NCBI RefSeq assembly: GCF_022808615.1
Contig: NZ_JAKZKS010000002.1
Coordinates: 124,001-188,000, forward strand
DNA from: Bacillus sp. FJAT-47783
GTDB lineage: Bacteria > Bacillota > Bacilli > Bacillales > Aeribacillaceae
Reading direction: 5' to 3'
Length of the DNA: 64,000 nt
Shown here: positions 21,135 to 28,734 of the stretch, piece by piece
Numbering within the stretch: the first letter of the stretch is position 1
Layout of the letters: every line of letters starts with the position of its first letter
Notes under the pieces: model-generated
What the model saw: only the letters and a program-made list of their open reading frames with translations
Database searches by the model: none
What the model was told of the DNA's origin: nothing
Made by a program: the position numbers and the translations under genes

Positions 21135-22532
21135 ATGGCGAAAAATATGCCTGAAATCGGTGATTATAAGTATGGTTTTGCCGATAAAGACGTTTCCATT
21201 TTCCGTTCTAAGCGCGGATTAACGAAGGAAATCGTTGAAGAAATTTCAAAAATGAAACAAGAGCCAGAGTGGATGTTACAATTCCGCCTAAAATCTTTAG
21301 AGCACTTTTATAACATGCCGATGCCGCAATGGGGTGGCGATTTAAACGCATTAAATTTTGATGAAATCACGTACTACGTAAAACCATCTGAGCGTTCTGA
21401 GCGTTCTTGGGATGAAGTTCCGGAAGAAATAAAACAAACATTTGATAAGCTTGGTATCCCAGAAGCTGAGCAAAAATATTTAGCCGGTGTATCAGCTCAA
21501 TACGAATCCGAAGTTGTTTACCACAACATGAAAGAGGATTTAGAGTCGTTAGGAATCGTATTTAAAGATACGGATAGTGCTTTAAAAGAAAATGAAGATA
21601 TTTTCCGTGAGCATTGGGCAACTGTTATCCCACCAACAGACAATAAATTTGCAGCATTAAACTCTGCTGTATGGTCTGGAGGATCTTTCATCTATGTGCC
21701 TAAAGGAGTAAAAGTGGAAACTCCGCTTCAAGCGTATTTCCGCATTAACTCTGAAAACATGGGACAATTTGAGCGTACGTTAATTATCGTAGATGAAGGT
21801 GCCCATGTACATTATGTAGAAGGCTGTACAGCTCCAGTTTATACGACAAACTCTTTACACAGTGCGGTCGTAGAAATTGTTATTAAGAAAGATGCATATT
21901 GCCGTTATACAACGATTCAAAACTGGGCAAATAATGTATTTAACCTTGTAACAAAGCGTGCCGTTTGTGAAGAAAATGCAACAATGGAATGGATTGATGG
22001 CAACATCGGTTCAAAACTAACGATGAAATATCCAGCGGTTATTTTAAAAGGTGAAGGCGCTCGTGGTATGACATTATCCATTGCTCTTGCAGGGAAAGGT
22101 CAGCATCAAGACGCTGGTGCAAAAATGATTCACTTAGCGCCAAATACGTCATCAACAATCGTATCAAAATCCATCTCAAAACAAGGTGGTAAAGTAACAT
22201 ACCGCGGAATTGTCCATTTCGGACGTAAAGCGGATGGAGCACGTGCAAACATTGAATGTGACACATTAATTATGGATAATCAATCAACTTCTGATACGAT
22301 TCCATACAATGAGATTTTAAATGACAACATTTCTTTAGAGCACGAAGCGAAAGTGTCAAAAGTATCTGAAGAACAATTATTCTACCTCATGAGCCGCGGA
22401 ATTTCTGAAGAAGAAGCAACAGAAATGATCGTAATGGGCTTCATCGAGCCATTCACAAAAGAACTTCCAATGGAATACGCCGTTGAAATGAATCGTCTCA
22501 TCAAATTTGAGATGGAAGGTTCAATCGGATGA
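21135..22532 (+). CDS. sufB: Fe-S cluster assembly protein SufB
   Basis: A 465-residue scaffold protein where the nascent cluster is built. Family landmarks are [20 protein letters not shown] near residue 233, [21 protein letters not shown] near 310 and the C-terminal [21 protein letters not shown] 21135 follows TTGGAGTGAAAGAA; the GTG nine bases upstream lies within that site. It is the last gene of the suf operon. The hairpin inside the following MITE-like element probably terminates the transcript. Confidence 0.97.
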   Translation: MAKNMPEIGDYKYGFADKDVSIFRSKRGLTKEIVEEISKMKQEPEWMLQFRLKSLEHFYNMPMPQWGGDLNALNFDEITYYVKPSERSERSWDEVPEEIKQTFDKLGIPEAEQKYLAGVSAQYESEVVYHNMKEDLESLGIVFKDTDSALKENEDIFREHWATVIPPTDNKFAALNSAVWSGGSFIYVPKGVKVETPLQAYFRINSENMGQFERTLIIVDEGAHVHYVEGCTAPVYTTNSLHSAVVEIVIKKDAYCRYTTIQNWANNVFNLVTKRAVCEENATMEWIDGNIGSKLTMKYPAVILKGEGARGMTLSIALAGKGQHQDAGAKMIHLAPNTSSTIVSKSISKQGGKVTYRGIVHFGRKADGARANIECDTLIMDNQSTSDTIPYNEILNDNISLEHEAKVSKVSEEQLFYLMSRGISEEEATEMIVMGFIEPFTKELPMEYAVEMNRLIKFEMEGSIG

Positions 22533-22540
22533 TCGATAAA

Positions 22541-22671
22541 AGGGCTGTCTAGTCTATATTAGGAGAAAATGATCCAAAATTAAGACCCAAAGGATGCTGT
22601 AAAATCAACATTCTTTGGGTTTACTTTTTTAGATTTCGGGGCGTAAATACTACTTCTCGGACAGCCCCTTG
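22541..22671. mobile_element. MITE-like element with GGGCTGTC terminal inverted repeats
   Basis: The left end AGGGCTGTCT (22541) and right end GGACAGCCCCT (22659-22669) are imperfect inverted repeats bounding about 130 bases without a gene. Similar GGGC(C/T)TGTCC ends are seen at 27474 and 28624. Such termini are typical of IS1182-like elements, so this is probably a non-autonomous derivative. Confidence 0.55.
22585..22631 (+). terminator. Probable suf operon terminator inside the MITE-like element
   Basis: ACCCAAAGGATG (22585-22596) pairs with CATTCTTTGGGT (22609-22620) over 12 bases with one G-T pair, followed by TTACTTTTTT. No other terminator lies between it and sufB. Confidence 0.65.
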
Positions 22672-22689
22672 AGAGATATGTAATTCAAA

Positions 22690-22822
22690 AAAAATCGGCA
22701 CGTCCGAGTGAAGAAGACGAACTTTTTTGAGTTCGTCTTCTTCTATTTTGTCAGTAATTTCTAAGCACGTGTCAGCTGTTGTCTTGATGGTTGAGTGATC
22801 TAATCGTTCCCAATGAGTGTCC
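22690..22822 (-). pseudogene. Tyrosine recombinase (phage-type integrase) C-terminal remnant
   Basis: Minus-strand translation gives THWERLDHSTIKTTADT, then LEITDKIEEDEL. This is the C-terminal ERLGHxxIxTTxxxYxxxT signature of tyrosine recombinases with the catalytic tyrosine position read as cysteine. Stop codons lie directly upstream in the same frame (TAA TAG), so only a dead fragment remains. A 14-base perfect inverted repeat (22710-22743) falls within it. The remnant borders the bacteriocin cluster. Confidence 0.65.
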
Positions 22823-22890
22823 TATTATTCAAGTAACCTGTCCATCATAATAGTGTTATCGTAGTTACCATCTGTGAGAAGTGACAAACA

Positions 22891-23172
22891 TTATTTCTTC
22901 TCTTTCTGCTTTTTCCATTTTAAAGAAAAGAAAAACCAAGCAGGTACAACAATTGGGTAGCTAATCAACCACCAAATCATTAACGCTGTTGAGTCAGTAT
23001 ATTTTAAAGAAAATCCCATGAAAAAATAAATAAATAAATGTGTCATCCAAAATTCAGGTTTTTTAAGTTGTCTTTTTACTTTAGGATCAATTAAGCCTGT
23101 CAATTTACTCCCCCCTAAAAAACGGTCTCTTACCGATAACATTCTTAAAATCGCTTTAAAATAAACATTCAT
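22891..23172 (-). CDS. Small basic membrane protein, putative bacteriocin immunity protein
   Basis: A 93-residue protein with a basic N-terminal third, two hydrophobic segments (about residues 44-57 and 63-83) and the strongly basic tail KWKKQKEKK. No family is recognised. It is the last gene of the cluster that begins with the circular bacteriocin. Circular bacteriocin loci (AS-48, circularin, carnocyclin) encode a small, cationic, membrane-spanning immunity protein beside the ABC ATPase, and this gene matches in size, charge and place. Function is inferred from context only. Confidence 0.6.
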   Translation of the reverse strand: MNVYFKAILRMLSVRDRFLGGSKLTGLIDPKVKRQLKKPEFWMTHLFIYFFMGFSLKYTDSTALMIWWLISYPIVVPAWFFFSLKWKKQKEKK

Positions 23173-23245
23173 TTTCCTCTGTTGATTAAACAGAAAAATG
23201 ATTCATCTCTCATACTGAAAACTTATGGAAGAAAAGATTATGAAT

Positions 23246-23944
23246 TTACAGAGGGTGTCCAATCGTTAGTTTCTCAATGAAAGAAAGTAAGTCTAGCTTA
23301 GTTTGATTATGAATCGGAATTTTTTTAATGACAAAATGATCATCCAAAAACAGTAGGTGATTGGCAATTCCGTAAATTGTTTCCGGCAAATGACTCGTAA
23401 AAATAAGTGTTCCATGAAACTGATTAAGTTGATCTTTTAATATATTTACAGTCTTTAAATCTAGCGCATTAAAAGGCTCATCTAATATTAGGATTTCAGG
23501 ATTATGAATCATTCCACTGATAAAGGATACTCTCTTTTTCATTCCAGAAGACAAGTTCCCTACAGGTTCATTTAAAAAATCTAAAGCACCAAATAAGTTT
23601 GAATATTTTTTGATCTCCTTTGATGCATTCATCACTCGATAAAGAGAACAAATTAGTTCTAAATTTTCTTTAACAGTTAATTTTTCATAGAAAAAGCTGT
23701 CAACAGGAACATATCCTATTTTCTTTCTTTCCTTTGGATGTTGATAAAGATCTTTTCCATTCAGCTTAATCATCCCTTGATCCGGTTTTATAATTCCGAC
23801 GATCATTTTGAACAAAGTCGTTTTTCCTATACCATTTTTACCGATTAATGCTACCCGCTCTCCTGGCAAAATACGAATATTTGCATCTTGAAAAATAATC
23901 TTATTACCAAAACGCTTGTCAACATTAAATATTTCCAGCATCAT
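23246..23944 (-). CDS. ABC transporter ATP-binding protein of the circular bacteriocin cluster
   Basis: A 232-residue ATPase of the ABC-2 exporter type. Walker A is GKNGIGKTT near residue 36, signature NLSSGMKKRVSF near 131, Walker B ILILDEPFNALD near 150, and H-loop TSHLP near 185. It has no membrane domain, so it must pair with membrane proteins encoded upstream, most likely the 577-residue protein 12 bases away. By analogy with As-48D or CclT it powers secretion of, or self-protection against, the cyclic peptide. The LSSGM signature in place of LSGGQ is usual in such exporters. Confidence 0.85.
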   Translation of the reverse strand: MMLEIFNVDKRFGNKIIFQDANIRILPGERVALIGKNGIGKTTLFKMIVGIIKPDQGMIKLNGKDLYQHPKERKKIGYVPVDSFFYEKLTVKENLELICSLYRVMNASKEIKKYSNLFGALDFLNEPVGNLSSGMKKRVSFISGMIHNPEILILDEPFNALDLKTVNILKDQLNQFHGTLIFTSHLPETIYGIANHLLFLDDHFVIKKIPIHNQTKLDLLSFIEKLTIGHPL

Positions 23945-23956
23945 AAGTCCCTCGTT

Positions 23957-25690
23957 TTAAATCATTTTTTCATCCATTTTTTCTGTAACCTTATGCTTTA
24001 TGATGGTCAGGATGACATAGACAGAAATTGTGAGTAAAATATGAAACAGCCCTGAAAGTAGATAAATAACAGGGACACTGACATTGCTTAACAATAAGAT
24101 AGCGATTGGACAAATAGAAATGATCATTAAAAAAGATAACAATCTGCTTTCTATGCTATCCTCCCAAATCTCCTGTTCATAAAAATCATCCGTTTCTGTA
24201 AAATGCTGTTTATCAAAGTGTGGACTTGCATAACTAGGAAGTGTTTTTAAATGTGGTATCAGTACCGAATTTAGCCCAACTATAGTCAGAACAAAAAAAC
24301 ATTCCAATAATCCCAACTTCAAAATAAGAGACATGACGATGAAATTAATTAAAAGTTCGGGAATACCTAAATACCTTTGGACTGCAATTTTTGCATGATA
24401 TAAATGAACGAAGGATTCCCCGCTTATACGGTACATTTGTACCTTTTTTCCATCACCATCGAATTTTAGAATGCCTGGGAAAAGAGTAGTCCCAGCATCA
24501 AAAGCATCCCTTGAAATAATATGAAACAAGAAAAATAAAATTACTAATCTTAAAATTTGGTTTTCGCCATTTTGTATAAAAGGGTGAAAGCCGAAAGCTG
24601 CTCCAATAAAAAAATAATTGGTGTAATGAAAGAAGAAGAAACTAGCATTATTTGATATTTGTAATCGATCTCGAAATAAATTAAGTAATTGTACCTTTTT
24701 ATAAATATCTATTCCTCTTCGTTTTAATAAAATCCTTTCTAAAAAAGAAATCCAGTCTTTGTATAAATAATGACCTGCTAACTCTTCTCGATACCAAAAA
24801 CCGCTGTTGCTAAAGGATAGGAAAAAGATTCCTAACAAAATAGCTATCGACAGAATAAATATGAAAACATCCTGATTTTCGTAGGTACCAAATGAAATTT
24901 TTGTTGCAACATTATCAAGCGTTAATATTTTTCGTTTTGCATCTAATAAATCATGTAAAGAAAGTAGGAATGTCTCTGGAATTTGAACCCACGCTTCTAA
25001 TGAAAAGAAATTGGGATTACGACTTATCCAAGAACCGATGGATTTAGAAAAAAACCATCCGAAAATAAAAGAAATTCCCCCAATTAAAATCGATTGAATA
25101 AAAGAAAGAACACGATATCCTTTTTTGATTCGCTGGTAAATAAAGAAAGAAGCAAAAAAGACTGCTGAAATACTTATTGTTCCTAATAAAAGCAAAGTCA
25201 GAAGGAAAACTGCCCAATAAGTTCCACTTAATGGATCTATTGCTTTCCACAAAATAAAGGAGGAAAGCAATAGATAAGGAAACTTTGAGAAGTAAGAGAT
25301 CGTCCAGTTTCCAAACCAACTAAGCAAAAATATTTCCCGATCTGACAATGGAGAAATTAATAATAAAGAACGGTCAAAGGGATCAAACACTTTTTTTGAT
25401 ATGGAAACCCCATGAATAATTGGAGAAAATAATAGAATAAAGTAAAAAAAGTTTAACATTTGAAAATCTGTGAAAAATGGTTTTGCATAATTAACTAAGA
25501 AGCTAATCACAATGTAAAAAAGTACAAATTTTATCAAAAGAGAAATACCGATAAAGATGTATATATATTGTTTAATCGTTTTTTCTTGTAACCATTTACT
25601 TAGTATTTTATTAAAAAATTCTGTATTTCTCTGAATATAATATTTAAATCGAATCCTAATATATGTTAACAACGGATAGATAATCACCAT
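23957..25690 (-). CDS. Large multi-pass membrane protein of the circular bacteriocin cluster (As-48B/CclB-like role)
   Basis: A 577-residue, very hydrophobic protein with roughly ten to twelve predicted membrane segments and charged cytoplasmic stretches (near residues 320-360 and 500-525). I recognise no sequence signature beyond general resemblance to ABC-2-type permeases. AS-48, circularin A and carnocyclin loci each contain one large membrane protein of 550-590 residues that is needed for maturation or export, and this gene matches in size, topology and position next to the ATPase. Start ATG 25690 follows GGGAGAAATA. A+T content is visibly higher than in the flanking core genes. Confidence 0.7.
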   Translation of the reverse strand: MVIIYPLLTYIRIRFKYYIQRNTEFFNKILSKWLQEKTIKQYIYIFIGISLLIKFVLFYIVISFLVNYAKPFFTDFQMLNFFYFILLFSPIIHGVSISKKVFDPFDRSLLLISPLSDREIFLLSWFGNWTISYFSKFPYLLLSSFILWKAIDPLSGTYWAVFLLTLLLLGTISISAVFFASFFIYQRIKKGYRVLSFIQSILIGGISFIFGWFFSKSIGSWISRNPNFFSLEAWVQIPETFLLSLHDLLDAKRKILTLDNVATKISFGTYENQDVFIFILSIAILLGIFFLSFSNSGFWYREELAGHYLYKDWISFLERILLKRRGIDIYKKVQLLNLFRDRLQISNNASFFFFHYTNYFFIGAAFGFHPFIQNGENQILRLVILFFLFHIISRDAFDAGTTLFPGILKFDGDGKKVQMYRISGESFVHLYHAKIAVQRYLGIPELLINFIVMSLILKLGLLECFFVLTIVGLNSVLIPHLKTLPSYASPHFDKQHFTETDDFYEQEIWEDSIESRLLSFLMIISICPIAILLLSNVSVPVIYLLSGLFHILLTISVYVILTIIKHKVTEKMDEKMI

Positions 25691-25709
25691 TATTTCTCCC
25701 TATCAACAC

Positions 25710-26405
25710 CTAAATTTTAATCAATTGCATAAAAATATTTGCTAAACAATTACAGATAAAGAAAAAGGAAATTGTTAACACAGTTTGTACTTTGCCTAAT
25801 TCAGCAACATAAAATAGTCCCAATCCTAATAATATAAAATTCAAAATCAAGGATAAATCTAATGTAGAAAAAATTATATTTTGAAGGCTTCCTTCTAAAA
25901 AGATACCACCAAAATTGGTGAAGGAATAAAAAGTACTGTTACCCATTAGTAAATTTAAACTTAAACTGAGAAAACCGAAAAATACAGGAATAATATTTGT
26001 ATATGTAGTGAATGATAATATTTTTTTAAACGGAACATCTTTTTGAAAAAAAATCAAACAAATTTTAAATAAAATAGATAAAACCACTATCATAAAAAAT
26101 ATATTTAGGACATTAGTGAGTGCAATTATCAAGCTTAAAACGAGATTTATTCTATCTGGTTCTACTCCGACTACCTCACTTGCTTCCTGTATAACTTTCT
26201 CATCAGCAAAAAAATAATTGGTAAGACCAGTAAATAAAGAATATAAAACGAGAATTAACATAAGCGGTCTTAGAACAGGAAATTCCGTTTTTAATCGATG
26301 CATTTGTTCAACTGGATTATATAACATCCCGATAAAAGAAGGCTTTTTCCCGAAACTGATGGCCGACTGACGATTCATTTCCAAATTTTCATTCAACACT
26401 CTCAC
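25710..26405 (-). CDS. Yip1-like membrane protein of the bacteriocin cluster
   Basis: A 231-residue protein with a polar N-terminus of about 45 residues and five hydrophobic segments. The motif SFIGMLYNPVEQMHRLK near residues 23-39, then a TM region, is typical of bacterial YIP1-family membrane proteins. The start is drawn at GTG 26405; GTG 26399 and ATG 26378 are alternatives because the ribosome site (GAAGGGTGAGA) is loose. Circular bacteriocin loci often contain an additional membrane protein of about 200 residues (As-48C, CclD), and this may be its counterpart. Function unknown. Confidence 0.6.
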   Translation of the reverse strand: MRVLNENLEMNRQSAISFGKKPSFIGMLYNPVEQMHRLKTEFPVLRPLMLILVLYSLFTGLTNYFFADEKVIQEASEVVGVEPDRINLVLSLIIALTNVLNIFFMIVVLSILFKICLIFFQKDVPFKKILSFTTYTNIIPVFFGFLSLSLNLLMGNSTFYSFTNFGGIFLEGSLQNIIFSTLDLSLILNFILLGLGLFYVAELGKVQTVLTISFFFICNCLANIFMQLIKI

Positions 26406-26432
26406 CCTTCGTCTATCAAAATACTCAACTAA

Positions 26433-26936
26433 TCATGCTTCTATTAATGCTCCTATTAATGTAAGTGCCGTCATGAGTAAGAATAAATAAAAGTAGCGGA
26501 TATAAACAGTTTTGTTAATAGGAGTTTTTAGAAACAGTTTTCTATAAATCATTACAGTTAGTTGAAAAGCCAATGCACCACTAATGATGGTTGACGGGAC
26601 TTCAAATATCCCATGTGGGGCAACTCTTTCGATAAGTGCCAAAAAACTATTGGCGTGAATGGAATGTATAATATGAAAACCACTAACAAATCCATTAATT
26701 AACAATATCAAAGCTGTTGGAATACAAAGTAAAATTCCTCCTGAGATAATAAGTAAGTTTATCCTATAGTTATGCATAAATATTACATGCCAATCTTTTA
26801 AATTTTCATTATCTATTAATGTACCAAAATCTAACTGCAGGATACCAAAAATACTTATACTAAAACCCATACCTATAAAATAAAACAAAATTGACATGAA
26901 CCAGCTAAATCTTTTGTTTTTAACAATAGTTAGCAT
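26433..26936 (-). CDS. SpoIIM/DUF95-family membrane protein of the bacteriocin cluster
   Basis: A 167-residue membrane protein with about four segments. The diagnostic DUF95/SpoIIM motif is APHGIFEVPSTIISGALAFQ near residues 107-126. DUF95 proteins (As-48C1, CirC, CclC) occur in practically every circular bacteriocin locus and are required for production. Start ATG 26936 follows GGGAG with nine-base spacing. It is the first gene after the bacteriocin gene and is separated from it by the stem-loop at 26960-26999. This motif is one of the best arguments for the identity of the cluster. Confidence 0.85.
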   Translation of the reverse strand: MLTIVKNKRFSWFMSILFYFIGMGFSISIFGILQLDFGTLIDNENLKDWHVIFMHNYRINLLIISGGILLCIPTALILLINGFVSGFHIIHSIHANSFLALIERVAPHGIFEVPSTIISGALAFQLTVMIYRKLFLKTPINKTVYIRYFYLFLLMTALTLIGALIEA

Positions 26937-26959
26937 GTTAATACTCCCTTTTTAAACGA

Positions 26960-26999
26960 GGTGGGACAAGGTCCTCAGCCCCTATCTCCTTATCCCACC
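26960..26999 (-). terminator. Stem-loop between bacteriocin gene and processing genes
   Basis: GGTGGGACAAGG (26960-26971) pairs with CCTTATCCCACC (26988-26999) around 16 bases. On the minus strand only a short T stretch follows, so it is probably a partial terminator or processing site that gives the structural gene a higher transcript level. Confidence 0.6.
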
Positions 27000-27007
27000 A
27001 TCGCCAA

Positions 27008-27274
27008 TTACCATTTAGCAAATTTTTTTACTCCCCATCGTCTAATTAGCTTAACTATTAGTCCACGTCCTAAAGTTGTTAAGAAAGCAAATAAGGGCCC
27101 CCCTGCTGCCATTAATCCAACGATAGTTAATGCTTGGGAAATGCTTGCACCATAAAGTAACACATTGGCCAATTGGACGAGGGTTGCATATTTAACACCA
27201 GTCCAAGCTACTTTTCCATATAGTTCAAATACTAAACCTTGGCTTCCAATAAAAACTAGAATTACAGCTAACAA
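27008..27274 (-). CDS. Circular bacteriocin precursor (AS-48/circularin-like)
   Basis: Drawn from the first recognised start codon (TTG 27274), the frame encodes 88 residues. It is open further to 27322, which gives 104 residues against 105 for the AS-48 precursor. The hydrophobic leader (TWSTILLAVILVFIGSQG) is followed by about 70-73 residues of amphipathic and hydrophobic helices with a glycine-rich centre (LMAAGGPLFAFL), a GR step, a cluster of K and R, and a C-terminal aromatic (KKFAKW). AS-48 likewise has NV, GG, GR, a basic helix 4-5 and terminal AW at matching positions. In AS-48 the leader is removed and the ends are joined; the mature first residue here is not certain (a L or F near residue 14 of the short form is plausible). 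The cluster of exporter and DUF95 genes follows. Confidence 0.8.
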   Translation of the reverse strand: MLAVILVFIGSQGLVFELYGKVAWTGVKYATLVQLANVLLYGASISQALTIVGLMAAGGPLFAFLTTLGRGLIVKLIRRWGVKKFAKW

Positions 27275-27319
27275 AATAGTTGACCATGTAAGTAATTCTT
27301 TTCTATTAAATACAAGAGC

Positions 27320-27337
27320 TACTTTTTATCACCTCCT
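27320..27337 (-). promoter_or_regulatory. Strong Shine-Dalgarno followed by in-frame GTA in place of a start
   Basis: On the minus strand AGGAGG (27337-27332) lies nine bases before GTA (27322-27320), which is in frame with the bacteriocin. No ATG, GTG, CTG or TTG exists between the upstream TAA and TTG 27274. The TTG has no ribosome site of its own. The arrangement suggests GTG changed to GTA, or a base error in the sequence. Confidence 0.7.
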
Positions 27338-27436
27338 TTCTAGAAAGAATTGTCTAAAATTTCTTTAAAAAAATCAATATAATTTTTGGGTATTTTTTAA
27401 ATGATTTCCAAAATATGATTCATCACCAAAAGTCGG

Positions 27437-27455
27437 GGGTGACAAATTATCACCC
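27437..27455 (-). other. Short stem-loop upstream of the bacteriocin gene
   Basis: GGGTGA and TCACCC flank a seven-base centre (GGGTGACAAATTATCACCC). It lies between the IS1182 remnant and the bacteriocin gene; a promoter could not be placed with confidence in the AT-rich stretch that follows. Confidence 0.4.
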
Positions 27456-27473
27456 AGTTTCTGGGGGCCTGTC

Positions 27474-27812
27474 CAACGGATTGAAAATAAACATCCTCAT
27501 CTTGGGAATTGTATCCTGACAATCACTGAATTTCATTATTTTCCTTTTAATGAGTTGAATTTGTACGCTTTATAAGCGTTTTTTAAGGTTTTATCCTTGT
27601 TTATGCGGCATTTTCCCGTTCTTGGGCGAATTCTCCCTTTTATATAGAATGTTTTCCTGAGTTTCTATTTGAATTTTTACGTGAACTGAAAGTCCCAGTG
27701 GTATACCCATAAAACCACAGTTTAGTAACATTGCAGGATGATATACTTCTTCTCCATGATTTGAATACTGATTCGTGATCTCGATCTCAGATAAATCAAG
27801 ATGATCAAAGGT
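27474..27812 (-). pseudogene. IS1182-family transposase remnant
   Basis: The minus strand reads EVYHPAMLLN, then in a shifted frame FYGYTTGTFSSRK, then back to QIETQENILYK. These are consecutive N-terminal blocks of IS1182-family transposases (HPxMLLKxLFYGYxxGxFSSRKI). Later residues are scrambled and the bulk of the gene is missing. GGGGCCTGTCC at its left edge resembles the element's terminal repeat. The gap 27275-27993 otherwise holds only the bacteriocin leader region. Confidence 0.65.
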
Positions 27813-27993
27813 ATCTCACAAGTCGTACGAGATGACTCTCAGGGATCCAGTCCCTTAAATAGGTTAGGAATAGTTCTCACTCATTCAGATGAAGAAAATA
27901 TGTTTCTTGGTGTAACTCAAAATGTAGTGTTGTATAATGTTAAAGTTCTCAATAGTGATGGGAGAGGTAATATTGAAAGCATGAGGTGTCTTT

Positions 27994-28545
27994 ATGAAGA
28001 AAGTAAGAGGATGGAAAAGAAGAGTTAGACAACTAGAAAGATGGACGAAAGATAATTTGAAATTTGATACAGGATTATTATATGACATTGGTTATGACTA
28101 CATAAAATTATTTAGTTTACCTGAAGGTGATGTTCCAAATTGGTATAAAAAAATAGTTGCTAACAACTTATACGAAGTGTTTACTTCTTGGGATAGACAG
28201 GCTCAAAAAGAACTTGATAATAAATTTTTGCTTAGTTTAATTATTTCAGAGAAAGATATTATGCAATCACAAGTATTGATAGCCATCGATGACAGGATTG
28301 ACTTTTACCTTGAACAAAGAAAATTTTCAAAAGAAGACAATAGAAGACCAAATTGGTTATTTAATGAAGACTGGCAACCATATTTATCTTGCATACCCCT
28401 GTTGGAAGAGGAACTAGAAGAATGTGATTTATTAAATCTAAGAATTGTTGATAAAAAACAAGTAATTGATTATGAGGGAAATAATACTTTTGAATATTTA
28501 ATAGAAGATGGAGTATTTTGGACTTTAAATTCTCAGAGAACTTGA
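27994..28545 (+). CDS. Hypothetical protein, possibly DUF3916-like
   Basis: A 183-residue soluble protein with the basic start MKKVRGWKRRVRQLERW, rich in W, D and E later on, and no signal peptide or membrane helix. The block DIMQSQVLIAIDDRIDFYLE near residues 89-108 recalls the uncharacterised Firmicutes family DUF3916, from memory only. ATG 27994 has GAGGTG in front. It lies between two transposase remnants and is not linked in orientation to the bacteriocin cluster, so it is likely cargo of the same accessory region. Function unknown. Confidence 0.6.
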   Translation: MKKVRGWKRRVRQLERWTKDNLKFDTGLLYDIGYDYIKLFSLPEGDVPNWYKKIVANNLYEVFTSWDRQAQKELDNKFLLSLIISEKDIMQSQVLIAIDDRIDFYLEQRKFSKEDNRRPNWLFNEDWQPYLSCIPLLEEELEECDLLNLRIVDKKQVIDYEGNNTFEYLIEDGVFWTLNSQRT

Positions 28546-28623
28546 CTACGAATGTAGATTAGTTATTGATCTGAATTCTACTGATCGATCCTGCCTTTAA
28601 TATTTTCAGATTTTTTAAATTTA

Positions 28624-28690
28624 AGGGCTTGTCCCAAAAAAATAAAGCAAATGAAGATAATCAAGTTTTTCACTTCATCTGTTTTTTCTT
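28624..28690. other. IS-end-like sequence
   Basis: GGGCTTGTCCCAAAAAAAT resembles the terminal repeat of IS1182-like elements and is followed by a hairpin-like GATGAAG / CTTCATC region (AAATGAAG...CTTCATCTG) with a T-rich tail, which may also end transcription of the preceding gene. No second end was found. Confidence 0.35.
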
Positions 28691-28734
28691 AGTACTAGTA
28701 AGTATATCTTGCCCCCTAAAGAAGTTAATGGTAA

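Noticed and set aside
22710-22743. 14-base perfect hairpin as a terminator of suf
   Set aside because: It lacks a clean T-run on the plus strand and falls inside the integrase-like reading frame (EEDELKKVRLL). The hairpin at 22585-22620 is the better terminator.
27165-27368. 67-residue plus-strand frame opposite the bacteriocin gene
   Set aside because: It lies antisense to the well-supported bacteriocin precursor and has no ribosome site or recognisable motif.
27801-28028. 75-residue frame upstream of the DUF3916-like gene
   Set aside because: It overlaps the better gene at 27994, which has a GAGGTG site, and starts within the IS1182 remnant without a site of its own.
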